Assembly: GCF_030547245.1 (NCBI RefSeq)
Contig: NZ_JAUOQT010000003.1
Span: 310,001-374,000 of the forward strand
Direction: 5' to 3'
DNA from: Oceanihabitans sp. 2_MG-2023
GTDB lineage: Bacteria > Bacteroidota > Bacteroidia > Flavobacteriales > Flavobacteriaceae
DNA length: 64,000 nucleotides
Position numbers and translations under genes: made by a program. This document shows positions 16,374 to 25,100 of the stretch, in pieces. Position 1 is the stretch's first letter; each line of letters starts with the position of its first letter. A model generated the notes under the pieces. That model was not told the origin of the DNA, made no database searches, and was given only the letters and a program-made list of their open reading frames with translations.

Positions 16374-17303
16374 TTATTCAAAATTTATTGGGCATCTAAA
16401 TATCCAGTCAGCTAATGCCCAATTTGTTAGTTTAGAAATCATTTGAGGAGCTAAATTTTTAAATGAATTTTGTAATTCACTTTTTAATAAAATTCTAAAC
16501 TCTTCATATAATACACTAGGTTCTTTAGTGTTAGTGATGCATCTTTCTTCAATCTCTGATTCAATTACACTAGTAATATTTAAAAAATTCTCATAGTCTA
16601 AGGGATAATCTTCTTTCCATTTGATTAATATGTTGTTGCCTTCCAAATAATTTTGAACGTTTATATCAACTAATTTATCTAGATTTGAATCAAAGTTTGT
16701 AGCACTGCTACTTAATCTATGAGTGTTTTTATTTTGCGAATTTTCTATTAAAGATATTTTAGAGTCTTTCCATTTTAATTTGTCAACAGATTCTATTTGA
16801 GTTTCAGGAATGACATCAATTTTGATTTTTGAATTTTCAATAGCAGTATTTAAAAATGGGTGTAAAAAACTAATATCCTCAAATATTACTTCAAAATCAT
16901 TATTATCAATTATTGATAAATTCCAGCTTTTTACTTCTTCCTTTTTTTGTGAGCAATGCTGAACAATATCATTTTTTGCATAAATAGGAGTAACAAAATA
17001 CCATTTTTTGATTTTGGTCGTTCCTAGAATATTTTTCAATTGAGTTTCGTATGTTTTGAGCTTTTTTAAATCTTTGGTTATTTTATCTCTATGATTTTCA
17101 TAAAGGTCATTAGTAGAATAATGTTCATTTGGACAATAACATTGAAAAACCTTTCCTGTTCTTGTGAAGCCTTCAATCCCAAAATCGCCAGGAGTTGCCT
17201 TTATTTCTTGATAAGACTCTTCTCTAAAATTATTCTTGAAACATAACTGAGAAACACTTTCCCATTTGTTACCATCAAAAGTTCCGAATTCTGTTTTTAT
17301 CAT
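16374..17303 (-). CDS. Candidate nuclease-fold effector of the ABC-3C (Lamassu-like) system
   Basis: 309 residues. The N-terminal half resembles a PD-(D/E)xK restriction-endonuclease fold: Glu15 in KWESVSQL, then TPGDFGIEGF with Asp40 and Glu44, then KVFQCYCP in the position of the usual (E/Q)xK strand. The catalytic lysine is a tyrosine (Gln54-Cys55-Tyr56), so the site is a variant or inactive. The following WYFVTPI strand (about 101-107) also fits the fold. The C-terminal half (about 190-309) is helical, with a conserved-looking LSSSATNFDSNLDKLVDINVQNYL segment (given as positions about 196-219), and probably contacts the middle component. First gene of the operon. Lamassu effectors often carry such N-terminal nucleases; cleavage here is unproven. 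Confidence 0.65.
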   Translation of the reverse strand: MIKTEFGTFDGNKWESVSQLCFKNNFREESYQEIKATPGDFGIEGFTRTGKVFQCYCPNEHYSTNDLYENHRDKITKDLKKLKTYETQLKNILGTTKIKKWYFVTPIYAKNDIVQHCSQKKEEVKSWNLSIIDNNDFEVIFEDISFLHPFLNTAIENSKIKIDVIPETQIESVDKLKWKDSKISLIENSQNKNTHRLSSSATNFDSNLDKLVDINVQNYLEGNNILIKWKEDYPLDYENFLNITSVIESEIEERCITNTKEPSVLYEEFRILLKSELQNSFKNLAPQMISKLTNWALADWIFRCPINFE

Positions 17304-17326
17304 TTATTCTGGTTGTTTTTTCGCAT

Positions 17327-17336
17327 TGGCTACAAC
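17327..17336. repeat. TGGCTACAAC remnant at the upstream edge of the ABC-3C module
   Basis: This 10-mer is the exact reverse complement of GTTGTAGCCA at 13855-13864, at the other edge of the three-gene module, so the module is bracketed by a short inverted match. It could be a decayed copy of the palindromic element or a chance 10-mer. Confidence 0.35.
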
Positions 17337-17358
17337 TCCTTTTATAAGAAACCCTATA

Positions 17359-19071
17359 TTATTTAGTTTCCTCTTTAACCACTTCCTTTAAAGCCTTAAT
17401 AGAATCTATTTGGCGTTGTAGTTTTTCAATTTGCAATGCTTCTTTATCTACAGCAGGAATTGATTTTATAGAATCTAATATTTTTTGTGCAGTTTCTATT
17501 GTTTTTGTTTCTTCTTCAAAATAATAACCAATTCCTTCACTTGCTCTCCATGCTTCGTTTAATTGATCATACACTGTTTTTTCCCATTGACTTGGGTGTT
17601 TAGCATCAATCCAAACTACATCTCTGTATTCGCTATCTATTAAGGCTAAATCTGGAGTTGCAGAACCATCAAACTGAGCACTTTCTTCTCGTACAGCAGA
17701 AACTGTTCCTAAAAAAAACATTCTTTTTCTACCTGCAATATCTTTAATATAGGGTCTAAACTCTACTGGTTTATTAACAGACCAATCGTATTCTTTTCTA
17801 GATTCTATAACTTTTAATGGCATTGCGGAAACACCAGCATATCCTTGTTTTTTTTCTGCATGATTATAATAATAAAGAGCGTCTGTACCATCAGATGGGA
17901 TAAAAACACTAAAGGTTAAGCTAGTACGCTCGTCTCCTACAGGCTCTAATCCAAACCAATGGTACAAGCCACTGTAAGCACTTACTTTAGTATCTGAAAA
18001 ATCAAAATCGGTTACAAAAGGCTGCTGATTTTGGTCGTTTGGTAAGTTTGGAATTTTAACAGCAGTTTTCATATTCCATGGCAATGGATCGCTAAATCCG
18101 CCTAAAAATTTTAAAGATTCTGCTTGTAAACGAGAAACTTTTTCAGACAATGTATTTTGTTTTGTTAAATATGGATGGCTCTGCATTTCTTCTGGAGAAA
18201 TATAAGTTCCTTTTCCAATGGTAATACGTTCTATATAATCGTTAAAATCGTGTTCGCCACTATCTACAACCATAACACCTCCAAAAGTAGGATATGGAAA
18301 TAAGAAACCTTTCCATTTAATTAGGCTTACTACTTCTACCCATTGTCCGGAATCGTTTTTCATATAAAACGTATCGCTTGGTTCAAAATTAAAAAGCATC
18401 CAAGGATTAAAACGCTGTACTACTGCGTTGTATGTATTACGACTAAATTTTAAAGATTCGCCAATAGAAAATGTTACTGGAATCCTGTTTTCGCTAGAAA
18501 AACGAGGAAAAGGTGTTGTGCTAGATACAGCAAAAACTTCTTCTGTATTATCACTCATACCTTGCCAAACGTACTTTTCGGTTGGCTGTATTGCCATTGT
18601 CCATTTATTTAAACCGTCTACTCTAACTAGATGTGGAAGCGAAACATCTTTGGTTTCTCCAACACTTTCATTAGCCATAGAATAAATATTTCGCAGTGGT
18701 TGTATACGTTCGTTTTGCGTTAAAGGAAGTTCATTTATTTGAATTTTATTTAGATTATTATACACATTATATGTTTTCATATAATCATACATCTTAAAAT
18801 GCCAACCTACAAGATATAGTAATCCGAAAAAAAGCATCATCATTACCAAAACGCCAATTCTGCTTCCACCGGATGCAGTATTTCTAAATTTTCGCAAACC
18901 TAGAAATAGCACAATTGCACTTAATAGAATTACAAAAATGTACTTTCTTACAAATAATAAAGCTGGTTGATAATCGTCACGTAAAATAAACAATGCGATT
19001 ATTAGCACAAGTAAACCTATAATTACAATTGTTTTTTGCTTTGCTCCTTTTTTCCAGTAGTTTTTAATCAT
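17359..19071 (-). CDS. Large membrane protein of unknown function
   Basis: 570 residues. Three hydrophobic segments near the N-terminus (about 15-33, 43-60 and 73-93) are followed by a large soluble domain of about 430 residues, presumably on the outer face of the inner membrane, and a charged coiled-coil tail (about 525-570). No catalytic motif or family was recognised. Last gene of a minus-strand run that also holds a second membrane protein, an AAA+ ATPase and a long coiled-coil protein; it may be the membrane-bound partner of that set. A repeated aromatic-proline pattern (RFNPWMLFNFEP, FLFPYPTFGG) suggests a beta-rich ectodomain. Confidence 0.7.
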   Translation of the reverse strand: MIKNYWKKGAKQKTIVIIGLLVLIIALFILRDDYQPALLFVRKYIFVILLSAIVLFLGLRKFRNTASGGSRIGVLVMMMLFFGLLYLVGWHFKMYDYMKTYNVYNNLNKIQINELPLTQNERIQPLRNIYSMANESVGETKDVSLPHLVRVDGLNKWTMAIQPTEKYVWQGMSDNTEEVFAVSSTTPFPRFSSENRIPVTFSIGESLKFSRNTYNAVVQRFNPWMLFNFEPSDTFYMKNDSGQWVEVVSLIKWKGFLFPYPTFGGVMVVDSGEHDFNDYIERITIGKGTYISPEEMQSHPYLTKQNTLSEKVSRLQAESLKFLGGFSDPLPWNMKTAVKIPNLPNDQNQQPFVTDFDFSDTKVSAYSGLYHWFGLEPVGDERTSLTFSVFIPSDGTDALYYYNHAEKKQGYAGVSAMPLKVIESRKEYDWSVNKPVEFRPYIKDIAGRKRMFFLGTVSAVREESAQFDGSATPDLALIDSEYRDVVWIDAKHPSQWEKTVYDQLNEAWRASEGIGYYFEEETKTIETAQKILDSIKSIPAVDKEALQIEKLQRQIDSIKALKEVVKEETK

Positions 19072-19165
19072 TGAAAATTTATTTTTTCATTCCCATGAAA
19101 ATGGGAATCTATTTTTTTTATATTTGATTTTATATTTAAAAGATTCTAGTCTTCGCAGAAACCTA

Positions 19166-19711
19166 CTACATCAACCCTTTGTCTTTCAATCTTTCTCTTG
19201 CACTTTTCGTTTCTGCTTTCGCATCTTCTTTTACTTCTTTTACTTCAGATTCTGTTGTATCAAAAGTTCTTTCTCCTTTTTCTTTTAAATCCTCAATAAA
19301 ATCTTTTCCTTTTTCTATGGTTTCCTGAAAAACATCTTCTATAGAGTCGCTTTTTTCATCGATTACCTCTCCCGATTTGAAAATAAAATTAGCTATATAT
19401 GTGCCAATTAGCGTACCAACAATACTTGAGAAAAATATAGAAATACCGTAGTAATTGCTAAATATTTTAAATGGAGTTAAAAATTGAAACAATACAGCAA
19501 TTAATAAAAATGCTCCAGCTACATAAACTAGTCTTGGCAAAAAAGCTTGTTGGTATACAAAGCCTTTTTTATTGGAAGCTTTCATTTGCAAAGCTTTGTT
19601 GTTTAGCATCTTATTAATAAAACGATACAAAGCATTTCCATTAGACTCTCTCCAGTAAATAAATATTCCGAAAAGTATTGCTGCTATAAATATGATAACT
19701 TCTAAACCCAT
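19166..19711 (-). CDS. Membrane protein with charged helical tail, unknown function
   Basis: 181 residues with three hydrophobic segments (about 3-19, 58-77 and 86-110) followed by a highly charged C-terminal tail (about 115-181) of K/E/A-rich amphipathic helix, reminiscent of YtxH or LEA-like tails. No function can be assigned. It lies between the 411-residue unknown protein and the 570-residue membrane protein on the same strand with gaps of 43 and 94 bp, and probably belongs to the same functional set. Confidence 0.65.
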   Translation of the reverse strand: MGLEVIIFIAAILFGIFIYWRESNGNALYRFINKMLNNKALQMKASNKKGFVYQQAFLPRLVYVAGAFLLIAVLFQFLTPFKIFSNYYGISIFFSSIVGTLIGTYIANFIFKSGEVIDEKSDSIEDVFQETIEKGKDFIEDLKEKGERTFDTTESEVKEVKEDAKAETKSARERLKDKGLM

Positions 19712-19754
19712 TTTTTTGTTTTATATGACTGACTACTAAATTAGTCTAATTTCT

Positions 19755-20990
19755 TTAAATATTGTTACTAATAGTTTCTATTACCCAATCTTTCATTGAG
19801 TCACTGTAAGTTTGATATGCTTTATAAAATGCTTCTTTATCATACCAATACAAAAACAATACATCTTTAGGCGAAACATTAATTAGTAGTTTCCAGATTA
19901 AATCTTGGTGTTTTGCATTAAGAGAGGAATGTGGCTGATGTAATGCATCATAAAACTTTTGATTAACTAAATCATGAATTTTAAAAGTGTTGCTTCGTTC
20001 TATTTTTTCTAAATAAATTTCTACCCCATTTACTCTTTTTAAAGCTGTAGCATCTATAGTATTTAAATATCGTCTAAATAAAACATTATCGTCTAAAACA
20101 TCTTTAATAGGATGCTTTGTTTCTTTTAATTCTTGATAGAGCATCATTTTTTTAACACGTTGGTATTGTGCTTTCTGAATAACTTTTTCTAAATCACATT
20201 CTACAATTACATGATCTCGCAGTTTATCCATGAGTTCTGGTTGCTCGATATGAAAAATAATGACTTCATGAATGGTGTCTTTTATTGCTTCTTTATACGT
20301 TTTAAGGTCTTCGAAAACAACAATTTCACTGATAAAATCTCGCAATACATAAACACCTCCAAGTGCTCTGGTATAAAAAGAACTTGTTTTAAAATCTATA
20401 GGAGGTAATTCTAAATCTCTATGCCTTAAATCGCCATAGGTTTTTGCGGAGTCAAGAAGTTGTTGCTGTAAATCTTCGTCTATAAAATTATTCCCTTCTT
20501 TAAATTTTTCAATAAGTTGAAATTGTTCTTTTTGTACATGATACAATTCGTTTATTAAATGAAAATTAATAGAAACCGTATCGTATTTAAGGACATCTAA
20601 GGGTTCGTAAAAAGCATCTATATTTTGATCGAAATCTAAACATATTGCGCAATCTCTTGTAATGTCATTAATTTTAGATTCGTAAGTATTAAAAACAAAC
20701 TTCATCATTTCCCGATCGAACGTATGATACGGAATGTAAACTGGGTTCCCTTTTTGCAGAGGAGAAATAATAATTCCGTGCGGGTTTGCATCTCCATGAT
20801 TAAGGTAATGCATGTTCTTTTTTTCTTCAGCAATTTCAGGACTCCAACCAATGCCGTCTATAGAAAAACTGGTAAGTGCTGTTGCATCAAAGCCTAATTT
20901 CACTAGGCATTTATTATAACGTTCTACCAATTTACCACTTATTGGTATGAGCTCACTTTGGTATAAATTAGCGTTTTTTAATTTTTGCAT
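19755..20990 (-). CDS. Unrecognised 411-residue cytoplasmic protein
   Basis: No signal peptide or membrane segment. Mixed alpha/beta N-terminal half with the motif-like stretch HYLNHGDANPHGIIISP (about 61-77), then a largely helical C-terminal half with repeated His-rich helices (EVIIFHIEQPELMDKL, DHVIVECDLE). No known catalytic signature was found. The gene lies upstream of the two membrane-protein genes and downstream of nudK on the same strand, in a run of conserved-looking but uncharacterised flavobacterial genes. It could be an adaptor for the neighbouring AAA+ ATPase; that is speculation. Confidence 0.6.
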   Translation of the reverse strand: MQKLKNANLYQSELIPISGKLVERYNKCLVKLGFDATALTSFSIDGIGWSPEIAEEKKNMHYLNHGDANPHGIIISPLQKGNPVYIPYHTFDREMMKFVFNTYESKINDITRDCAICLDFDQNIDAFYEPLDVLKYDTVSINFHLINELYHVQKEQFQLIEKFKEGNNFIDEDLQQQLLDSAKTYGDLRHRDLELPPIDFKTSSFYTRALGGVYVLRDFISEIVVFEDLKTYKEAIKDTIHEVIIFHIEQPELMDKLRDHVIVECDLEKVIQKAQYQRVKKMMLYQELKETKHPIKDVLDDNVLFRRYLNTIDATALKRVNGVEIYLEKIERSNTFKIHDLVNQKFYDALHQPHSSLNAKHQDLIWKLLINVSPKDVLFLYWYDKEAFYKAYQTYSDSMKDWVIETISNNI

Positions 20991-21047
20991 CTTGTTTCCG
21001 CGAAAGCGGTAATCTTATTCTTAATACTATTTTTCGTTTCTAAATAA

Positions 21048-21101
21048 TCACTCACTCCTGGTTACTATTTTCTCCTTCGTCGAAAATCACTCGAAGTGAC
21101 A
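21048..21101. repeat. Dispersed intergenic repeat, family A
   Basis: Ends in TCACTCGAAGTGAC (21087-21100), preceded by TCAC...TACTATTTTCTCC. The same layout recurs at 21741-21794, 25201-25252, 43674-43738 and 47097-47152, each in a gene gap. TCACT/AGTGA forms a short stem. Confidence 0.6.
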
Positions 21102-21107
21102 ATATAT

Positions 21108-21689
21108 TTAATCAATCCATTGATGTATCTGGGCGTATTGCAATAACATAATTGTTTTTGCATCTATAATTTCCTGATTATTCATCATTTGTATTGCTTC
21201 ATGAAAAGGGATTTCTAAAACTTCAATTTCCTCGTTTTCAATCGCTAATCCTCCACCTTCATTAATTTTCATTGCATCTGAATATTCTGCAACAAATAAG
21301 TACATTTTTTCGGTTACTGCTCCTGGAGAAGTGTAAGCTTCTAAAACCTTAGTTGCTTTTGGTATTTTATAACCAACCTCCTCTTCTACTTCTCTAATAA
21401 TACATACTTCAGGGGCTTCTTGCTTATCTATTGCTCCTGCACAAACCTCTATAGACATGCCTTCATTTTTATTATTCGCATAAGCAGGCATTCTAAATTG
21501 TTTGGTTAAAATTACAGTACGTTTCTCTATGTTATATAATAAAATACAGGCGCCATCTCCTCTATCGTAACTCTCACGAGAGATGCGTTTCCAGCTTCCA
21601 TCTTTAAATTGATAATCGTAATCGATTTGGTTTAAAGTAGCCCATTCATTAGATAATACCCTGTTTGTTATGTTTTTAAGTTTATTCAT
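21108..21689 (-). CDS. nudK: Nudix hydrolase, GDP-mannose pyrophosphatase NudK type
   Basis: 193 residues, close to the 191 of E. coli NudK. The Nudix box is intact: Gly-x5-Glu-x7-REVEEEVGY (about 86-108) supplies the Mg-binding glutamates. The rest also follows NudK: YDRGDGACILLYN, RTVILTKQFRMPAY, EVCAGAID, TSPGAVTEKMY, the AEYSD segment and the tail EIEVLEIPFHEAIQMM. NudK hydrolyses GDP-mannose (and other sugar nucleotides) to the sugar phosphate and nucleoside monophosphate in the cytoplasm. It sits inside an otherwise uncharacterised gene run and is flanked on both sides by copies of the family A repeat, so it may have arrived separately. Confidence 0.88.
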   Translation of the reverse strand: MNKLKNITNRVLSNEWATLNQIDYDYQFKDGSWKRISRESYDRGDGACILLYNIEKRTVILTKQFRMPAYANNKNEGMSIEVCAGAIDKQEAPEVCIIREVEEEVGYKIPKATKVLEAYTSPGAVTEKMYLFVAEYSDAMKINEGGGLAIENEEIEVLEIPFHEAIQMMNNQEIIDAKTIMLLQYAQIHQWID

Positions 21690-21740
21690 AATTTAAATAT
21701 CTACTAAAAATGCTTCTCTTATTATTTCCTTATTCAACAA

Positions 21741-21794
21741 TCACTTGCTTCTTGATACTATTTTCGCTTTCTCTAAAATCACTCGAAGTGACAT
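21741..21794. repeat. Dispersed intergenic repeat, family A
   Basis: TCACTTGCTTCTTGATACTA begins the unit and TCACTCGAAGTGAC (21779-21792) ends it. Best aligned with the copy at 47097-47152, which shares CTTCTCGATACTATTT. Confidence 0.6.
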
Positions 21795-21812
21795 GAGTTT
21801 TTAGGAAAAGAT

Positions 21813-23768
21813 TTATTTTCCAAACTGCTCTCTAGCTTCTAAATCGATATTCATTTGATTCACTCTTGCATCTACTTTTCGTTTAAAATCGGTATCTGCA
21901 ATGGTTGCCACATTATCTAAATATCGTACTACTTCTTGTCTTCTTATTTCGGAAAAGTCTAAACCTTTCATATTGGCTCGCATTAATTCTTGCAACATAT
22001 TAAACTTGGTATCGTAATCTTTTTTGAAATAAATTTCAGGATTGTCAAACCAATCTTCCTCTAAATCAAAATCGGTTAAACGAAGGGAAACTGCACTTTG
22101 AATATTACGAACATCACGCGAGGAAAAGAATGGAAAGATCTTTTGAATCTCCATGTATAAATTTGCATAAAACAGGTGATGACTTGTCTTAAAATGTTTT
22201 TCTACTTTACTGTAAGCATCCAAAACACGTTCTTCTGTTGGTTTATTAGAAACATTTAATATTTCTCCCATACTTTTTGCTAATCCTTGATCTTGTAAGT
22301 AGCTATAATTTTCTGGACCTTGCATATTTACAAAGTCTGGCATCGTTGTATCTAGTTTACGCCACCAAAGATGATCTTGATCTAAAAAGTCATGTTCCGT
22401 TCGTGCTCCATCAATTTTAAAACGTCCTTGTACACGAGAAATAACGGCTTTATCTAACATTTCTGGAAGATTGGTAAACAAGCCTACAGAACTATTACCA
22501 TAATTCACCGCGTAAGCACCTTCAGTATATCGTAAAAACACACCAATAACTTCTTTTACTCCTGCAGAAACACCTTGCGCAGTACGTTCTTGCAAATTAT
22601 TTTCGGCATCATCAATTGGTGCAAATATTAATTTTGTGGGATCTTGTAAAGGTTTCATCCATTCTACCATTTTTTCGGCAGAACCACCTTGAAAAGTACT
22701 AATTAAAGTATCTGGCATTGGGTGAAATAAAAATGGAATATCTAAATTATCGCAATGTTCTTTTAAACGTGTTGCAATTGCAGCAATTAACATACTTTTT
22801 CCAGTTCCTGGAATTCCATACCCCATAAAAACTGGCATAAAACCTCCAAGTTCTTGAAACGGATTTTTCTTTGCTTCAAAATCGTAACTGAGCATGCGTT
22901 CAGTTAAACGTCTTGCAAAGTGTTTTGCATCTCTGTTACCAACAATTTGTTCGAATTGAATTTTATTAAACTCGATACTTTTTGCTGTACCAGAAAACAC
23001 ATTATCCCAACCAGAAATCGCAAACTCGCTTTTTTCCAATTTATAAGTTCTATCTACTATAGTTTCTGTGTATTCTAAACTGCTTTTACGAAGTTGAATT
23101 TCGTCGATTAGTGCTTCAAAATAAACCACTGTAAAATCGATAACATCTTTATCTGATTTCACAATATCTGGATGCGCTAAATACTTGTCATAATAAAACA
23201 ACTGACATGCTATTCCTTTTAAAGGAGAAAGTAAAGATACTTCTGGAATACCCGCAAATTTTTGTTTCATAACCGATAAATCGTCAGAGGCATGCGGTTT
23301 TAAATCGTGTAATATTTTATAAGCAGTAGCAAAAAGCATATATGCGGTTGCAGTATGCCTTTTACTTTCGTATTCTCGTTTTCCGTTAGTATCTAAAGCC
23401 GATTTATTTTCGTTTAAAGTAGATAAACCGGATGCATCGTAATAACTATCTTTTATCCAAATTCCTAAAGTAATTCCTTCTTGAACCGCATAGAGTGTAT
23501 GATTTAAGTGAATTGGTATTGCTACAGATTCGGGTAACAAACGTTTTTTTAAAGCTAAAATAGTTTTAGAAACTGAAGTCACATCAACATGACTACCATT
23601 ATTTGCTCTAGACAAATACAGTAAAATGGATTCGTCTTTGGCATCATTATCTTTATTTTTTGCACGTTGGCTTTGTTCCCATTGTACCGATTTTATATAG
23701 CTAGTAGCTTCATCACGAAGCATATCTAGTTCGTTTTGTTTAATAGGGAAAGTTGTGTTGTGTTCCAT
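21813..23768 (-). CDS. AAA+ ATPase of unknown function
   Basis: 651 residues. A helical N-terminal region of about 260 residues precedes the AAA+ core: Walker A GIPGTGKS (318-325), Walker B LIFAPIDDAEN (Asp386/Asp387), a sensor-like FTNLPE (Asn433) and arginines Arg445/Arg449 in SRVQGRF that could act as finger or sensor. The Walker B acidic pair is DD rather than the common DE. The C-terminal 200 residues are helical, ending in a charged coiled-coil segment. No protease or nuclease domain is attached, so it is probably a remodelling or unfolding motor. The neighbours, a long coiled-coil protein and two integral membrane proteins, suggest work at the membrane. Confidence 0.82.
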   Translation of the reverse strand: MEHNTTFPIKQNELDMLRDEATSYIKSVQWEQSQRAKNKDNDAKDESILLYLSRANNGSHVDVTSVSKTILALKKRLLPESVAIPIHLNHTLYAVQEGITLGIWIKDSYYDASGLSTLNENKSALDTNGKREYESKRHTATAYMLFATAYKILHDLKPHASDDLSVMKQKFAGIPEVSLLSPLKGIACQLFYYDKYLAHPDIVKSDKDVIDFTVVYFEALIDEIQLRKSSLEYTETIVDRTYKLEKSEFAISGWDNVFSGTAKSIEFNKIQFEQIVGNRDAKHFARRLTERMLSYDFEAKKNPFQELGGFMPVFMGYGIPGTGKSMLIAAIATRLKEHCDNLDIPFLFHPMPDTLISTFQGGSAEKMVEWMKPLQDPTKLIFAPIDDAENNLQERTAQGVSAGVKEVIGVFLRYTEGAYAVNYGNSSVGLFTNLPEMLDKAVISRVQGRFKIDGARTEHDFLDQDHLWWRKLDTTMPDFVNMQGPENYSYLQDQGLAKSMGEILNVSNKPTEERVLDAYSKVEKHFKTSHHLFYANLYMEIQKIFPFFSSRDVRNIQSAVSLRLTDFDLEEDWFDNPEIYFKKDYDTKFNMLQELMRANMKGLDFSEIRRQEVVRYLDNVATIADTDFKRKVDARVNQMNIDLEAREQFGK

Positions 23769-24012
23769 TTGTTTTTAGTCTTCAGTATGCAATATTGAGT
23801 CCTCCGTATTTACTCTAACGGACATCCTTTGCTATTTTTTATTTAATCCTCAGTCTGCAGTGTGCAGTCAGGTTTAGTTTCTATTTAAATTTTTCATCCT
23901 CTAATTAATGGGTTTACCAATTTCTTCGCTTCTAATTAGCAATTCTTTTTGGTATGCTAATAATGTTTTAAATGACATTGCTTCTTTTTTACGTTCTGTA
24001 ACTGCAAACTAC
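23769..24012. other. Repeat-rich gap between the AAA+ gene and the 345-residue gene
   Basis: Contains short tandem-like heptamer variants such as CAGTCTGCAGTGTGCAGTC (23851-23869) and TTCAGTATGCAATATTGAGTC, typical of decayed flavobacterial intergenic DNA, plus a 25-codon frame (see the entry at 23901-23978). No larger gene was seen. Confidence 0.5.
23901..23978 (-). CDS. Possible 25-residue ORF or gene remnant
   Basis: ATG at 23978, stop at 23901. The ATG is preceded by AAAAAAGAAGC, a fair ribosome-binding site, and the peptide is helical (MSFKTLLAYQKELL and so on). It may be the start of a decayed gene, because such short helices open several flavobacterial small proteins. No homology was recognised, and it may equally be chance. 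Confidence 0.2.
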   Translation of the reverse strand: MSFKTLLAYQKELLIRSEEIGKPIN

Positions 24013-25050
24013 CTACTGAATACTACTTACTTCAATTGGTGCTTTTGCTAGTTTATTCATAATTTCTGGTGTTTTATTGTATAGTAATTGTATGATTCTG
24101 TGTGGTGCAAACACGTAACGTTGTCTAAAAACAGTATCCCATTTTTGAAAGGTTTGCTTGCTAAAGAAACTCCCTTCTTTAAATTCGCTTTGCGATTTTA
24201 ATTCGTCTATTTTAAATGAAATTGCATACGAGTTTAACGGAATCGTTTTTCTTGCAATACCTTCTAGAATTGCATGTGTTACTTGGTTCTCATCTTTTGC
24301 AAATATATTGTGTATAGGACCTAAATCTACTCTTTTTATGTGTTTAGGAAATACTTTAGGCAAACGTTTATCGATACCATAAGCCATGGTATCTAAATTC
24401 ATTTCTCTATCTGCAACCGTTTTAAGCGTTTTGTATATTTCGTCTCTTTCTTTTTGCGGATTACTACCATCGTAATCAAAATACATATAACAAATAAATG
24501 GTCTATTGTGTGACACATCGTAAAAACTCCAACTTACCAAGTGTTCTGCTGGTGCATTTTCTGGTGCTTCTATAATTTTACCTTGTACAAAACGATTAAA
24601 TATATATTCTTTTTTTGCGGATGCATAATACACTATTGAAGAAGCTTGAAATAATTTTCGTTTTGCTATTGGTTCTTTTTTGTGAAGTAAGGTGTTTAAA
24701 AACTCTTCTTTTAAAGTTTCTATATTGGTTAGTTTACCTAAATACTCTTCACGAAGCTCTAAATCATTAAACAAATAACGAAACTCTAAATAGTTTGGAA
24801 AACCAGAATCTGTTAAATCGACTTTCATGTTTTCTTCATCGTCGTACCTATATTTTACACGCATGGCTTCTACAGAATATAACAACAAATCGCTGTATTG
24901 CTTAAATAAGAGAATTTCTTGTTCGTTTAATAGTTGCTTTTGTTGTACTGCAACAATAAGTTCTTTAAGTGCAAAGTCTACCATTTTGTGATAGAAAACA
25001 TATTGCTCTTTGGAGTCAAGTATTGCGGAGTCTAGAGGTGTTACTATCAT
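24013..25050 (-). CDS. Unrecognised 345-residue cytoplasmic protein
   Basis: No signal peptide or membrane segment. N-terminal half mostly helical (about 20-150), then an alpha/beta part with aromatic-rich strands (LVSWSFYDVSHNRPFICYMY, about 172-191, and IHNIFAKDE). No catalytic motif was recognised. It lies between the coiled-coil gene and the AAA+ ATPase gene on the same strand, at least 200 bp from each, with repeats in both gaps. Consistent synteny with the AAA+ gene would suggest a partner or substrate adaptor, but nothing in the sequence itself shows this. Confidence 0.6.
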   Translation of the reverse strand: MIVTPLDSAILDSKEQYVFYHKMVDFALKELIVAVQQKQLLNEQEILLFKQYSDLLLYSVEAMRVKYRYDDEENMKVDLTDSGFPNYLEFRYLFNDLELREEYLGKLTNIETLKEEFLNTLLHKKEPIAKRKLFQASSIVYYASAKKEYIFNRFVQGKIIEAPENAPAEHLVSWSFYDVSHNRPFICYMYFDYDGSNPQKERDEIYKTLKTVADREMNLDTMAYGIDKRLPKVFPKHIKRVDLGPIHNIFAKDENQVTHAILEGIARKTIPLNSYAISFKIDELKSQSEFKEGSFFSKQTFQKWDTVFRQRYVFAPHRIIQLLYNKTPEIMNKLAKAPIEVSSIQ

Positions 25051-25100
25051 TGTTTGGCTATTAGCGTATAGCTTTTTTTGTTTGTTTAAGGTTGCGCAAG

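Noticed and set aside
23769-24012. Small RNA gene in the gap after the AAA+ gene
   Set aside because: Only heptamer-type repeats and no clear promoter-terminator pair.
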